NCBI GenBank assembly: GCA_963827085.1
Contig: CAWGZY010000003.1
Coordinates: forward strand, 1,054,001-1,118,000
Source of the DNA: JAGVPT01 sp963827085
Lineage (GTDB): Bacteria; Bacteroidota; Ignavibacteria; UBA10030; UBA8401
Length of the DNA stretch: 64,000 nt
Reading direction: 5' to 3'
Below are positions 1 through 11,373 of this stretch, piece by piece. The translations under genes were made by a program, and so were the position numbers. The number at the start of each line of letters is the position of its first letter. Position 1 is the first letter of the stretch. The notes beneath the pieces are model-generated. The model was not told where the DNA came from. It did not search any database and saw only the letters and a program-made list of their open reading frames with translations.

Positions 1-875
1 GCACAAAGAGTAAGTGGAGAGTTTCCAACAGCAATTCTTTGCTTTTCAGTAAAAATATGCGTTACGGGATCACGATCAAACACCGCCACATCGTTACTGA
101 TCGCGTTCTCAACCACTAATTCCAAGGATGAATCATTATTAGCATGGATGAACGCAAAATCCCTTGGCTCGTTCGCACAATTAATTGTTTCTGTTCTTGT
201 AAACTGACCAAGGCCATTATTCGTATAGATTCCAATGGCATTAGTTTCTGGAAAGCTAACGATTATGTCGAGATTTCCGTCTCCATTAACATCATAGCTT
301 CGTATCATCCACGGAGGGCTATCAATTCCGGTAATAAAAGATGTTTGTTGAAAACTCCCGTTTTTATTGATATAAGTTACCAAGGAATTCCCCCCATTAG
401 ACGTAGCGACAAAATCCGTCATCCCATCGTTATTAAAATCACCGTACACAATTGTCGTCGGCCATGTATCGGTCGGAATATTTTGGAAAAGAGAAAAATC
501 ACCACTTGAGGGAACGGGTTTGTATTGAAAGGAATGATTGTAGATGAACGTCGAGTCGTTCTTTTGATACAGAATAGAAATATCTATTTGTTCGCCTGAA
601 AAGTGCGGGGTAGGATTTATTATAGATAACGACGAGTCGGCATTATTATAAGTGGTTGAAAGCGATAAAATCTTCCCGTGGACTGAACTATGGACATTGA
701 CTTGTTCTATTACAACGGCTGTAGAAAAAACAATTCGATACGTGTTGACTTGAGTCGATACCATTCCAGCTGCGGATATGGAAACAACATCGCTGTTCGC
801 TCTTGCAGGTTCAAATAAAGAAAAGAGTGCAAAGAGGGTTATAAAAAAGAGCTTTATGTTCGTACCTTTTCTCAA
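1..875 (-). CDS. Secreted FG-GAP/VCBS repeat protein, 5' part only
   Basis: The gene is transcribed leftward and runs off the window edge, so only about 290 N-terminal residues are visible. It begins with a signal peptide (KLFFITLFALFSLF, then EPARA). Two calcium-binding-like FG-GAP motifs follow (GDFNNDGMTDFV and DVNGDGNLDIIV), which suggest a beta-propeller exported to the surface. The start is uncertain. TTG at 875 opens the frame, but the best Shine-Dalgarno-like run (GAGAAAAGG) lies inside that extension and points to an ATA codon at 857, so the annotated start may be wrong or the true ATG may be altered. It is the last gene of the polysaccharide locus in transcription order; its substrate is unknown. 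Confidence 0.75.
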   Translation of the reverse strand, partial: MRKGTNIKLFFITLFALFSLFEPARANSDVVSISAAGMVSTQVNTYRIVFSTAVVIEQVNVHSSVHGKILSLSTTYNNADSSLSIINPTPHFSGEQIDISILYQKNDSTFIYNHSFQYKPVPSSGDFSLFQNIPTDTWPTTIVYGDFNNDGMTDFVATSNGGNSLVTYINKNGSFQQTSFITGIDSPPWMIRSYDVNGDGNLDIIVSFPETNAIGIYTNNGLGQFTRTETINCANEPRDFAFIHANNDSSLELVVENAISNDVAVFDRDPVTHIFTEKQRIAVGNSPLTLC

Positions 876-1083
876 CTTGCTATAAGATAAATTTTAAAAA
901 TTACACAGAGATATTTTTCCCATGTTGCAATGTTAGTATAAGCAATATAAGGATCATGCAGCTTGCAGTAGGTCACATCTGCAAAAATACCGGTAATTTT
1001 TTCAATATTGGCAAAAAATTAGAATGTTCTAATAGAAGATTCGGCAATCGGAAGAGAAAGGAAGAAGCAACCAGCAATATAAC

Positions 1084-2262
1084 TTAACCAGCATTTTCAT
1101 TAGTTTTATTCCGTGTAGACAGCAATTCTTTATAGTAATCGCCAAGTTGTTTCCCGATTTTTTGGGAATCAAATTTTTCCAGAATTGTTCGACGAATAGC
1201 CCATACTTTTTGTTTTTGAACGGAATAGTTTGTCAAGATAGCATTGACGGTTAAAGCCATTTGTTCGGGACTATTGATTGGAACAATCCATTCCTTTGCA
1301 AGTTCCTGCAATAAGTCTCTCACTCCTGAAACATCAGTTAATACCGCAGGAATTCCTAAAAGCAAAGCCTCAATTGGCGCATAGGGGAGGCCTTCCCACA
1401 AGGAAGTCATCACGAAGACATCAAATGTGGACATAACGTCGATATAGTCTGTCCGGTTACCTAGCATCGTCAAATTATGGATATGTAATTCTGAAACTAA
1501 TTCTCCTACTTCGGAATTTAACCTCCCATCGCCAACCAATACATAGTTAACATTGGAATTCAAACTATTTAAATGATGCGCCATTCTTACAAAATCCTCG
1601 GATTCTTTTGAGGTACCAATCTTGCAACCATTCCAACAATACGTTTAGGTCTTTCATAAGACACTATCAATGGTTTATATTTTTCTGTTTCAATAGGATT
1701 CAGAAGCAGCATTATCTTATTTTTTTTTGTTAACTTTAACTTCAATGCTTCCTCTTCTTCATAACGAGAACTTAAAATAAATGCATCGGTCATCAATCCA
1801 GCAATTTTTTCAAAACTCAAGTAAAGATAAAATTTGAATTTCGAAAGTCTTTGAAAAAAAGAAAAACCGTGAGAGAATAAATAATGACTGGAACCTTTGC
1901 AAGCTTAGCGGAAATTCTACCAAGAAATCCCGCGATCGAGCTGCTGCAGTGTGCAATTTCAAACCTTTGCTTTTTACACAGCTTGTAAGTTTATAGATAG
2001 CTGCAATATTAGTATAAGAAAACAGTTGCTCGCTCAACATCGCAATTTCGTAAACAACAAAGCCGCTTTTTTTAAGGGACTCACTGAATTGCGGGTCATT
2101 TAATTCACCTTTTCTCGTATTCTCAATTGCAGCAACAGGTGGAATACAAATACTTACATCAAATTCACTACTATCTAGAAATCGCAATTGTAACTCGACG
2201 ACCTTCCGTGTTCCACCGGCGACAGCTTCAAGAATATGCAATACCGTAATTCTATTTTTCAT
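1084..2262 (-). pseudogene. GT4-type glycosyltransferase, broken by three frameshifts
   Basis: Read across frames, this is a complete GT-B glycosyltransferase of about 385 residues. The N-terminal Rossmann part starts MKNRITVLHILEAVAGGTRK. The C-terminal nucleotide-sugar-binding part contains GMVARLVPQKNP, VGDGRL, MTSLWEGLP and PIEALLLGIPAV, typical of family GT4. The frame changes near 1950-1970, again near 1870 and again near 1590, so no single ORF covers it. It would add a sugar to the lipid-linked repeat unit in the cytoplasm. Either the gene is dead or the sequence has indel errors; neighbours show the same damage. Confidence 0.8.
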
Positions 2263-2286
2263 CCGATGCGACAGAATTGTATCTCG

Positions 2287-3201
2287 TTATAGGCTTTGAA
2301 TGAATTTCCAGGTTCTTGTTATACCAATTTCAATGGAAATCTTTGGCTTCCACCCGAGGTCTTGCTTTGCCCTTGAAATATCAAGATAAATCGCCGGCAC
2401 ATCAAATACCCGTGCTTGTTTAAACACCACCATAATTTGTTTATTGATAATGTTTTGCATTATCTCAACGATTGCATTGAGAGAATGTCCTTCGCCACTG
2501 CCGATATTATAGATTCTCTTGTGTTTTGATCTTTGTTGCGGCAATAATTCCGTCCACTAAATCTTTAACATAGATGAAGTCTCTAACAACTTTTCCATCT
2601 CCCCAAATTTCAATGGTTTCATTCTTGAATATTTTACCTAAAAAGACGGAAATCGCTCCTTGAATGCCTCCAGGGTTCTGTCTTTCGCCGTAGGGATTTG
2701 ACGGACGTATGATGGTATAATTCAAATCATATAATCGATGATATAGATTCAAATATTTTTCTATCGTCAATTTTGTAATGCCGTAAGAACTTATGGGGTC
2801 TAACGTATGGTCTTCGGGAATTGGCAATACATCCGGCAGACCATGCGCTCTTACGCCACTAGAGAAATAAAAATAAATCTTTTAATTTTATGCTGTACAC
2901 ATTGATCCAATAAATACAATGTATTCAATACGTTCGATTGCACGTCGAACGCAGTGTCATCATTTGATGTTTTTGGCGTTGTTGTGCTTACGAGATGGAA
3001 TACTATGTCGATATCTCTAAGAATTTCGTTCACGACTCCCCTATTTCCAGAATCCTCATATATCTATTCCACATGCTTTAAGGGGGGGCGGTATAGCTCC
3101 GCATGCTTATCTAAAACTCTGACGGAATATTTCTCCTCTAGCAGCTTATCAATCAAATGCGAGCCAATAAATCCATTTCCACCAAGGACGAGACAATTCA
3201 T
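2287..3201 (-). pseudogene. NAD-dependent sugar epimerase/dehydratase, disrupted
   Basis: This is an extended SDR-family nucleotide-sugar epimerase (GalE/WcaG-like) of about 305 residues. The NAD-binding motif is in MNCLVLGGNGFIGSHL at the start. Mid-gene has SSYGITKLTIEKYL (the YxxxK catalytic pair) and IRPSNPYGERQNPGG, and the C-terminus has YNIGSGEGHSLNAI. The frame carries a TAG stop after LKHVE (about 3066) and frameshifts near 2850 and near 2530. A run of seven G/C at about 3085 precedes the stop, a typical site for an indel error. It would supply a modified sugar nucleotide to the adjacent transferases. Confidence 0.8.
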
Positions 3202-3243
3202 TTAAGATTTTTCCGATAAATAGAATTTTAAACCGATTGTATC

Positions 3244-3753
3244 TCAGGTTCTATATTTTATTATCTTTGACGGAACACCCGCAACAATCGCGTTTTCTTC
3301 AACATCTTTTGTCACCACAGAGTTAGCGCCAATCACCGCCCCGTTTCCGATAGTTATACCTGCTAAAATGGTCGAATTAGCACCTAACCACACATCGTTC
3401 CCAATAATAATATCCGCATCAATCCAAGCATTCAAGCGAATAAGATTGTGTAACCCGACACCATGATTCGATGCTATTACTGAAACACGCGGCCCAAACA
3501 ACACGTCGTTTCCGATAATGATTTTTGATGTTGGGGCCGCCCAAAGAATACAGCCCTGATTGACAAAAGTATTTTTTCCTATCGTAATATTTCGTGGATA
3601 CTTTACAAAAACGTCATGATATATTCTCGTCGAGTTGCCTTTGTTTATCAATGCTATTCTTATCATCATGCCAAAATAAAACGCGAATGAAAGAATAAGA
3701 CCCTTCATAACATTGAATGGGACCAACATTAATTTCAATATTTTATCCGCCAT
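3244..3753 (-). CDS. Left-handed beta-helix O-acetyltransferase
   Basis: An intact 169-residue member of the hexapeptide-repeat acyltransferase family (LbH, WcaF/NodL-like). Imperfect [LIV]-G-x4 repeats run from about residue 55 to 160 (ITIGKNTFV, IIIGNDVLFG, IIGNDVWLGA, ITIGNGAVIGA), ending with NAIVAGVPSKIIKY, the usual end of these enzymes. The N-terminal 35 residues are hydrophobic and may sit at the membrane. It would acetylate a sugar of the repeat unit using acetyl-CoA. Its start overlaps the end of the upstream GT2 gene by 19 bp, so the two are probably translationally coupled. Confidence 0.85.
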   Translation of the reverse strand: MADKILKLMLVPFNVMKGLILSFAFYFGMMIRIALINKGNSTRIYHDVFVKYPRNITIGKNTFVNQGCILWAAPTSKIIIGNDVLFGPRVSVIASNHGVGLHNLIRLNAWIDADIIIGNDVWLGANSTILAGITIGNGAVIGANSVVTKDVEENAIVAGVPSKIIKYRT

Positions 3754-4592
3754 GAAAAAAATTTTATAAATGTCGAAAAGGAAAAATTGTACTGCTTAAA
3801 GTAAAATTTAATAAAGCTAACAATTCCATCATCAAAAACGATTTTACACCGCTTATATATTGTTGTTAACCTGTACAATAACCCATAGTTCCTATCCTTA
3901 TCACGATAACGCACCTGGAGAAGATCAAATTCTTCGATGTTACGAGAATTGCCAAACTCTGCGGTTTTGGTCGATTTATGTATCCTGGCTGTGGCAAGAT
4001 AATTATTCAAATGGTAACATTTGCAATTTTTTGTCAGCCGCATAACTAAATCCCAGTCAAGCAAGTAATGAAGATTTTCATCAAGCGGGCCGATCCGTTC
4101 AATAGATTTTCTTGAAAAAAATAATGCGGGTTGACCAATATAATTATGAGCCAACAATAAATCATAATCTATATAGGGCAATACACTTCTTTTTCTTATG
4201 ATGAGATCATTTTCATCGATATAATAAAAATCGCCGTAGACTGCTTCAACCTCTTTGTTTTTTGAAAATACTTCAGCAACTTTTTCTAATGCACCCTCTA
4301 AATAGGTATCGTCAGAATTGATCCAACCGATAATATCGCCTGTCGCAAATTTTAACCCCTTATTCACAGCATCTGCTTGCCCTTTGTCGGGTTCTGAAAT
4401 CCATACACTTATTTTTTCAGAATATTTTTTAATGATATCGGCAGTTCCATCCTTTGATCCGCCATCGACCATAATATATTGTACATCAGGGAAATTCTGG
4501 CCGACAACGCTCTTGATCGTTCGTTCAATAAATTTTCCTTGATTGAAAGAAGGTGTGATAATCGAAAACGAGGGATATCCATTTTTATTCAT
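3735..4592 (-). CDS. GT2 family glycosyltransferase
   Basis: An intact 285-residue GT-A fold transferase. The N-terminus has the family signature (FSIITPSFNQGKFIERTI, then MVDGGSKDGTADII). The acidic metal/nucleotide-binding region is GWINSDDTYLEGA at about residue 90, in DxD position. A W-D motif at about 186 (YLLDWDLVMRL) fits the acceptor site. It likely transfers one sugar onto the growing lipid-linked oligosaccharide in the cytoplasm. It overlaps wzy upstream by 8 bp and the acetyltransferase downstream, so all three are read as one operon. Confidence 0.85.
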   Translation of the reverse strand: MNKNGYPSFSIITPSFNQGKFIERTIKSVVGQNFPDVQYIMVDGGSKDGTADIIKKYSEKISVWISEPDKGQADAVNKGLKFATGDIIGWINSDDTYLEGALEKVAEVFSKNKEVEAVYGDFYYIDENDLIIRKRSVLPYIDYDLLLAHNYIGQPALFFSRKSIERIGPLDENLHYLLDWDLVMRLTKNCKCYHLNNYLATARIHKSTKTAEFGNSRNIEEFDLLQVRYRDKDRNYGLLYRLTTIYKRCKIVFDDGIVSFIKFYFKQYNFSFSTFIKFFSWRIKY

Positions 4593-5871
4593 TTGATACT
4601 AACCGTAATTTTTCCGAAGACTTTATTAACAATGAGTAATACAAAATTAACGGCATGGTCAAGAGCACATCATCCAAATTGGAAACGTTGGAAACGGATG
4701 CATTCATTTCTAAAAGTAAAAACCCGCCGAGAATTGACAACGCCAAGGCAGATCGGTGTCTTGTAAACAGGAGATATAATCTTCTATTAATTCCATAGTA
4801 TACCATAATAAGAAGGGAGCTGGCAACCAATCCAAGCTCAACAATCCATGTACTCAACGTGTTAACTGTCCAGTCCAAAGCTGACGCAATACCCGAATTT
4901 TCGGAATGCAATGCGAGAAGGACAAATGACGGATTGTACTTTTCCGCTAACTTCGGCAGCGGCGATCCTTCTTCTGCCTTTGCGAAAATAGTTTCGTTGG
5001 AATATTGTCCCACTCCAACGCCAAAAAACGGATAGACGAGACTTTCGCTCAATACTTTAGGGATATTGATATATGATTTTACAGGGCCTATTTCCGTCAA
5101 ATCTATTTCCGTCAGTATTTCAGTTCTCAATTCTTCCTGAGAAGACTCCGAGGCGACATACTGTGAAATGGAAAAGAGGGCAATACCCAGCAACGCTATC
5201 ATTGCCGTCGTCCGGAAATTTAACTCCTTCTTCACAATGAGCATTGTCAGAAAAATCAAACCCATAAACAGTGTCGATTTTTCGTTATAGCCGACATACC
5301 CCATCAAGAAAGCGGCACAAGCGAATAGGAGGCTGGAAATCTTTTTCTGGGCTCCGTATTCAGCATAAAAGATGAGAAAAAAAATAAAGAAAAAATTCGC
5401 CGCCGTATGCTGGTCGCTGAAAAAACCCTGCACAACGTCCGATGCACTCGAGGGGTATTGGCTGCGAAAAACAAAAAATTGGTAAATAGTAACCGGCAGA
5501 TTAACGATAAGAATGAATTTATAAAATTTGCTGACATCGGCAATATTCAGCGAATCAAATCCCCGGGATCGAAATATGATATATAGAATAAATGGGAGAA
5601 GCGTAACATACAGCATTTGAATTGAATCTTTCAATCCAACCGAATTTATCACCGACCCGATCGAAACAATGAAACCTACGATGAATATTGCATAGATAAC
5701 GTTTCTCTCTTTTTCGAAAACTTTTCTTATAGAAAATAAGAACAGGACACATACGACGACAAGCTCAATAATTCTAATTTCTTTCGGAATAAAGGCAAAC
5801 GGCCGGAAGACTTCAAACGACGGTAGATTCTTATCCATTCGAATATTGCTGAGTACCAACGGATAAAACAA
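4585..5871 (-). CDS. wzy: O-antigen/capsule polymerase (Wzy-like) membrane protein
   Basis: A 428-residue polytopic inner-membrane protein with about ten hydrophobic segments and a long extracytoplasmic loop around residues 240-330 (from EELRTEILTEID to about ALHSENSG). This layout, and its place between glycosyltransferases and a flippase, fits the Wzy/WaaL polymerase-ligase family, which has little sequence conservation. It would polymerise repeat units delivered by Wzx on the periplasmic face. A ligase role cannot be excluded. The start at 5871 is the most upstream ATG with a hydrophobic N-terminus. Confidence 0.65.
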   Translation of the reverse strand: MFYPLVLSNIRMDKNLPSFEVFRPFAFIPKEIRIIELVVVCVLFLFSIRKVFEKERNVIYAIFIVGFIVSIGSVINSVGLKDSIQMLYVTLLPFILYIIFRSRGFDSLNIADVSKFYKFILIVNLPVTIYQFFVFRSQYPSSASDVVQGFFSDQHTAANFFFIFFLIFYAEYGAQKKISSLLFACAAFLMGYVGYNEKSTLFMGLIFLTMLIVKKELNFRTTAMIALLGIALFSISQYVASESSQEELRTEILTEIDLTEIGPVKSYINIPKVLSESLVYPFFGVGVGQYSNETIFAKAEEGSPLPKLAEKYNPSFVLLALHSENSGIASALDWTVNTLSTWIVELGLVASSLLIMVYYGINRRLYLLFTRHRSALALSILGGFLLLEMNASVSNVSNLDDVLLTMPLILYYSLLIKSSEKLRLVSNE

Positions 5872-6002
5872 AAATGCATAAATGGAAACTTTTTCATCAA
5901 TTCAGGGGTAAACAACCTTTCCCGTCTTCGCCTAAAACAGCAGCGTATAGGGAATAAATTTTATTATTGTTCGTTTTTGTATTAAAGCGTTGTTGAATAT
6001 CT

Positions 6003-7136
6003 TTAAAAAATGCATTTCCCTAGTGTTTCGCGTAACGTTTTGTCATCCTTCAACAACTTCATGCAGGCAATTAGCTCTTGAATATTACCCGGTTTAATGA
6101 GCAGTCCTGTCCGCCTATCCGTAACAATTTCATCTGTCGGTTTGAGGTTGGAAGTGATCACCGGTTTTTTGAACAGCCCCGCTTCAATAAGGGTTCGTCC
6201 AAACGGCTCAGGAACTCGGTGCGGAATAACGATGACATCCGCGGCATTGATAAACGAAAATATGTCGGGCTGTCTTCCCCCAAAAATTTGAACAACGATC
6301 GTTGGCCTGAAGTATTGGCTTTGTTGGTCAATATTTCCTTTTCGGATAGATATTTCTTTGAGAAAAAAGGGACTGCTCTTTTTGCTCTTTCAAAAAAACC
6401 GGCCGCCGGTGAATCGCCGATTATCCAAAATTTAACTTTTTTTTCATTGAAAAGAAGCCCTGCATCGACAAAATCATAAAATCCTTTATGGAAGGCGACT
6501 TCTTTGACAAGATTACCAAAAATCATAAAAATGAAATCCTCCGATTCTGCCGCTGCAATCGAGCGAATTTCTTCTTTTGAACGAATCGGAATTTTTTCGT
6601 CAACCGGCACGGAATTATAGATGCACTCTACCTTCCTAGCATCAAACTGTTTGCAATAGTATTCAGAAATATTGATAATTTTATCTGCACATTGATTGAT
6701 GCACCAAATATGAAATTTGCCGAGAAGGTTTTCGACTGAAATTCCCCGGATATGCCAGATTACTTTTGCTCCGGAAAGCTTTGCCGCGATCCCCGCGCTC
6801 AGCGGTACTGACACATTGATGTAAACCAGATCAAATTACGCTGCTCTTAAAAAATCTATACAACAGATAGACGTCAACAGGAAGCTTTACAAACAATAAC
6901 GGCATTTTTGAACTTCATCATGAAAAACGAAAAACGAGTATACTCCGAAGCACACCTAATTGAATGACATCCGTTTCGACACAAATCTCATCGAACTTAT
7001 CGATAAAATCTCCGCCTCGCGCAAAAACGGCAAAAGCATTATATTTATTCTTATCTAATCCTGAAATAAGATAATATAAGCTCTTCGCCGCGGCCCCTGA
7101 GTCGCCGCTTATTTGGACGTAAGCAATGTTATGCAC
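6003..7136 (-). pseudogene. GT4-type glycosyltransferase, frameshifted
   Basis: Reconstructed across frames, this is a GT-B family transferase of about 375 residues. It starts with GTG (MHNIAYVQISGDSGAAAKSL). Mid-gene are VIWHIRGISVEN and FGNLVKEVAFHKG, and the C-terminus reads INAADVIVIPHRVPEPFGRT, then LIEAGLFKKPVITSN, the donor-binding E-x7-E region of GT4. Frame breaks lie around 6840-6920, with stops in all useful frames, and near 6290. The start overlaps the end of wzx by 8 bp, as in an operon. The damage matches that in its neighbours. Confidence 0.75.
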
Positions 7137-8531
7137 GGACTACACTTTTGAAAAGGGCGATACTATTCCTAATTTTTGACACATTAATAATGACGACGGC
7201 CGCAAACATCGACTCAACAATGTATCCGGCGTTCATCATCAACGCGCTGAATATAACACCGAATGAAAACAACGTCGGTATATCAAACAAATGGGAGAAT
7301 AATACGTTTTCCAATGATAGCCTGAATTCTCGCTTCCCCTCATCACGGTATAGACAACATTAATCACCAACCCCGCTGCAATCGAGAGACTGAATATTAA
7401 CAACGGAACCTTGAAAAAACTGAACAGAGAAGCCAGGGTCACGGCGCCAAGAAAAGAATAAAGGCTGATTTTTGAAAGAGAAAGATAATCTTTTTTAGAA
7501 AGAATTACGGCATTAAATGCAAAAGCAATAAACTGAAGACTTTGGGCCGCAAAAAACACGACGTAGAAAATAGGCTGGGCTTCCGAATAATTCGGAAACA
7601 ACTTTAACATCAGGCTTACAAAAATACATACCCCGGTCACGAATAAGAGTATTATTGAGGGGAGCACTTTGTTGATCTTATTTATTAACTCCATCGTTTC
7701 CGTAAACTGATTGTGAACTCTGTTAATAATCTTCGGATAGTATGTCCAGAGGATGGAATTCAGTCCGAGTAAAAAAGCATTGGCAATATTCACCGCGAAA
7801 CTAAAAACCGCAAAATCTTTTTTTGTGTAATTAACGCTGACAAAAGATCTCGTAACAACCGGAATCAAATAAATAAAGACGTTGGGAATATAGAGTTTTA
7901 AACCGTTTGCAATCAGGTATCGATAGTTATCACGTTGAAAAGTAAAACTTGCCTTGTTGATTATACCAGTCGATAAAATTAACGCACTGACTCCCAGGGT
8001 TGAAGCCATCATGAGAAGAGAAACGTAGATCAAGGTTTCTCCCTGAAAGAAAAAAAATGGCGTTAATAAAATGATTGCACTGCCTATTTCCGTTAAAGCA
8101 ATCGCATAGAATCTGCCTTTTACCTGCTGAATATTCACAAACAATTCTTTAAACAATGTTGCCCCGGCAAGTACCGCGACAACAAGAGCGTAATGACCGA
8201 AATTAAATTCGTGCAAATACTCGATGGAATCAAAGGGCACAAAAATTGCCAATCCAATGAGCATGGCGGTAATCGTCCCTAAAAATATAATTGCGCTCCC
8301 AATTCTCTCATTATTGACCTCTTCGGAAATAGTACCGAGCGACAAATCCAAATTGATGATTAATTGTGTCCCGAGAATGAGATAGGAGAGATACATCAAA
8401 GCCAGCGTTGCAAAGCTGTATTCTGCAAAAATTACCGGCAATAAAAACTTTGCGAACAATAATCCGCGGACAAAGATTAAGATATAACTTACATATCGTA
8501 TGATCGCAAAATTGAGGCTTTTTCTAATCAT
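7129..8531 (-). CDS. wzx: Polysaccharide flippase Wzx (MATE/MVF superfamily), one frameshift
   Basis: A polytopic protein of about 465 residues with 12 or more membrane segments, typical of the RfbX/Wzx flippases that move the lipid-linked repeat unit across the inner membrane. The best start is the ATG at 8531 (MIRKSLNFAIIRYVSY), which overlaps the stop of the upstream gene. The frame breaks at a GGGG run near 7335: the direct ORF ends in an unrelated tail, while the next frame restores a hydrophobic terminal segment (LFSFGVIFSALMMNAGY) and ends at 7129. One lost or gained G explains it, so this may be a sequencing error. Confidence 0.75.
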
Positions 8532-10685
8532 TTTTTTTAGCTCGAATGATAACACTCGACATGACATATTTGATAAGAGAGTTGCTTGTCATTTCGTCCA
8601 AAAAAAGAAAAAATCTTTTAAACACCGATAGCGGGTTTCCCCCTAGCACCGAAAAATGAAAATACAACGTAGCGCCTTTAGATTCGACCGTATAGTTTCT
8701 TGTTTGGAATAAACGGCATATAAAAAAGAGTGAGACTCTTTTTTTATGCGGCACCGGTATGTTTCTTCTGTTCGCACGAATGGAAACTACTTTCTCAAAC
8801 AACAAAACGAAAGGCATTAGTACATAATGAGAATTCTCAAAATTGAATAGGATATAACCACCAGGCTTTAATAAGCGATCGAGTTCATCAAACAGTCGAT
8901 GAAGTTCATTTTCGTCAAAGAATACTACGAGATTGTCCAGAATAATTTTAGAAAAATATCGATCAGGATACGGTAACGCATTCTCTTTAATATTAATACA
9001 ATGAGCGCTAAAACTCTTTGAGGACACATATGATTCAGCATAACGCACATTGCGTTCGTTAATGTCTACGCCGACAATTTCCACCACTTTCCCAGCAATC
9101 AACTTAGAAACTCTTCCATAACCACAGCCTAAATCCAAAACGACATCGTTTCTATCAAAATTGACGTCCTCGTATAAATAAACGTTCTTTCTTTCTTCAA
9201 CCGATGCGACAACCTCGTCGGTTTCAACAGAATGTTCATAATACTTGCGAAACTGGTCCGGTTCCCAAACAAATTGTTCTGACATAATTCTTTCTGGCAT
9301 TATTATCGTAACTCGTACAGATTCAATCTTGCTGTTATCGATGCGCTTCCAACTGAATACCTTAAGGGGGCTTACTCCGCTCACTATCGAATCGACTATT
9401 CCGATAGCAATTTCTGTTGATTTGCCGTCGTACGGAGTATTAACCGTATGAGAATATGGTTGAGCCCTGTACCGAATATCAGGCTTACGCTTTTGTATTC
9501 TTCTCAGGTCATGTAGTAATGCTTCAATATCTGTGTAGTAGGTATCGACCACTTTCGAAGCAAAAAAGCCATATGCGTCCATTTTCTTTCGAGGAAAATC
9601 AAAAAGAAAAGGGTAGACATTCATCAACGTTGCCTCAAGAATAATACTTGATTCACCGGCAATAATCGCGTCATTACGCTGTAGGAATTCCTGCGCACTT
9701 TCAAATTGGGAATCAGAATATTGAAGAGAAAACTGCTTACAGATGCTCTTGAAGTACTTCCGCCGGGCTGTAATCTCAGCCGGATGCGGACGCACGCTGA
9801 CGGCAACCATAGGAAAAGTGTCATGAATTGCAGTAATGACATCAAGAATAGTGTTAAGGTCGTCAATCATGTTTGTACAGATTCCTATCCGGTTAATAGA
9901 CGACTCTTTATTAATATTTTTCATATACGCATCAAACTTAACAACGCCGATCAAAAAAACCGTAGTGCTGGTCGGGCCAAATGATTCATATTTTTTAAGC
10001 GCATCGAGTCCATCCAACAGGGCATAGCTAAACTCCAACGCCGGTAGTTTATAGCTTTGATGATATATAGAAGCATGCTGCATATAGAGAGTGCAAATAG
10101 ATTTATTTTTTACTGCCTCAAGCAATGATCTGTTTTCCATACTGTGATCATTGGACATGATCAGCACTGCTGGCTTAATTTTATCCAGCAGGGTGTAGGC
10201 AGTAAAAAAATATCCGTATGTTAATAAATATTTGGTGAAAAAATATTTATATGATTTTTTTTCATAACCTTTAGCCTTTATTGAACAATAAATGACGCGA
10301 GGGGAAAAAAAGAGTGCTATGAGATAGGTGGCTATGCGCGGATATACCTGGTACCGATATTCATCGGGCAGCAGTTCGGAGGAATACACCATTGAATTCT
10401 TATAATGCTGAATCAAAGGTGAAAGGGCATCATACTGATTTTTGGAGCTAACAAAAAAAAAATCGAAGAGGCGTTGGATTTTGATAATTTGTTAATAAAA
10501 AAGGGGTGTACCATCTTATATAAAATAGAAATAAGGCGTTGTACTATTCCTTTCTTATCAACGAGAACATAGTCCAACACTTTAGCTTCCTTAGTAGTAT
10601 AAACAAAATTTATTTGCTGTACATCTAACGAAAGAGTACGCCGAATATTTTGTAATATATTTTTTAACCGATTGAATGGTTTCAA
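8524..10685 (-). CDS. GT-B glycan transferase fused to SAM methyltransferase, one frameshift
   Basis: A two-domain protein of about 720 residues. The N-terminal ~440 residues resemble the CDP-glycerol glycerophosphotransferase/polysialyltransferase-like GT-B group (VSVRPHPAEITARRKYF and DAIIAGESSIILEATLMNVY are the typical donor-site motifs). The last ~200 residues are a class I methyltransferase (DVVLDLGCGYGRVSKLI, VGVDINERNV, LLKPGGYILFNF). Residues 1-90 are in another frame (10413-10685); the break is at a run of nine or ten A/T bases near 10450. Next to neuB, spsF and a KdsC-like gene it could transfer and methylate a nonulosonic acid; that is inference. Confidence 0.7.
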
Positions 10686-10845
10686 AAAAGCACCTTCCTC
10701 TTTTGTAACAAAAAAATATTTACTGCACTCTTAAAAAGACAAAATCCGGCATGCTATCTAAAAGGGAGCCGTATCTTGTGGGTTATTTTTGGTAGCGTAG
10801 ACCATGCATTTCAACGTGTTTCGATATTGCGAACAGCTTATAACT

Positions 10846-11373
10846 TTATGCGAGGTGGCTATTCATATAATATTGTGTAACCAGCGATTCAATATCGACA
10901 TTTGTTTCTTGTAGAATTTCATATATCGTTTCAGAGAAAACGCCATCGCCACCGCGCAATTGCAAAACAGTGTGAGCATGCTTACGTATTAGGGGCGATG
11001 CATTGCTTGGGCAGAATGTGTTTTTTAATTTTAGAAATACAAGGATATCGTTTATTTCATCACCGACATATACAACTGAATCAAGCGAATAGTCATTACG
11101 TTGACAAAACTGCTGAATAAACTCCAACTTATTTTTAATGTTCAAATGAACTTCGGTAATTTGTAGTTTTTCAAATCTTCGAGCAGTGATTTGCGAGCCT
11201 TCACCGGACACGACAACAATGGGAATATTCAACAACCGACATAGCAACACACCGCTGCTGTCTTTCGTGTTAAACCGTCGCATCATATCGCCATGATCAT
11301 TATAATACATTGATCCATCCGTCCACACGCCGTCAACATCGGTGAAAATCGCTTTGGGCAATTCACGACTCAT
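10846..11373 (-). CDS. KdsC-like HAD phosphatase (nonulosonate-type)
   Basis: An intact 175-residue protein of the HAD-superfamily KdsC group. The catalytic DxD loop is FTDVDGVWTDG near residue 10; motif II is VVSGEG; a conserved lysine lies in LNIKNKLEF; motif III is YVGDEINDI. Family members remove phosphate from KDO-8-P or from the 9-phosphate of sialic-like acids. Beside NeuB and an SpsF-like cytidylyltransferase, the second use is more likely. Its ATG overlaps the stop of the upstream aminopeptidase-like gene, so translation is probably coupled. The motif IV Asp is present. Confidence 0.8.
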   Translation of the reverse strand: MSRELPKAIFTDVDGVWTDGSMYYNDHGDMMRRFNTKDSSGVLLCRLLNIPIVVVSGEGSQITARRFEKLQITEVHLNIKNKLEFIQQFCQRNDYSLDSVVYVGDEINDILVFLKLKNTFCPSNASPLIRKHAHTVLQLRGGDGVFSETIYEILQETNVDIESLVTQYYMNSHLA

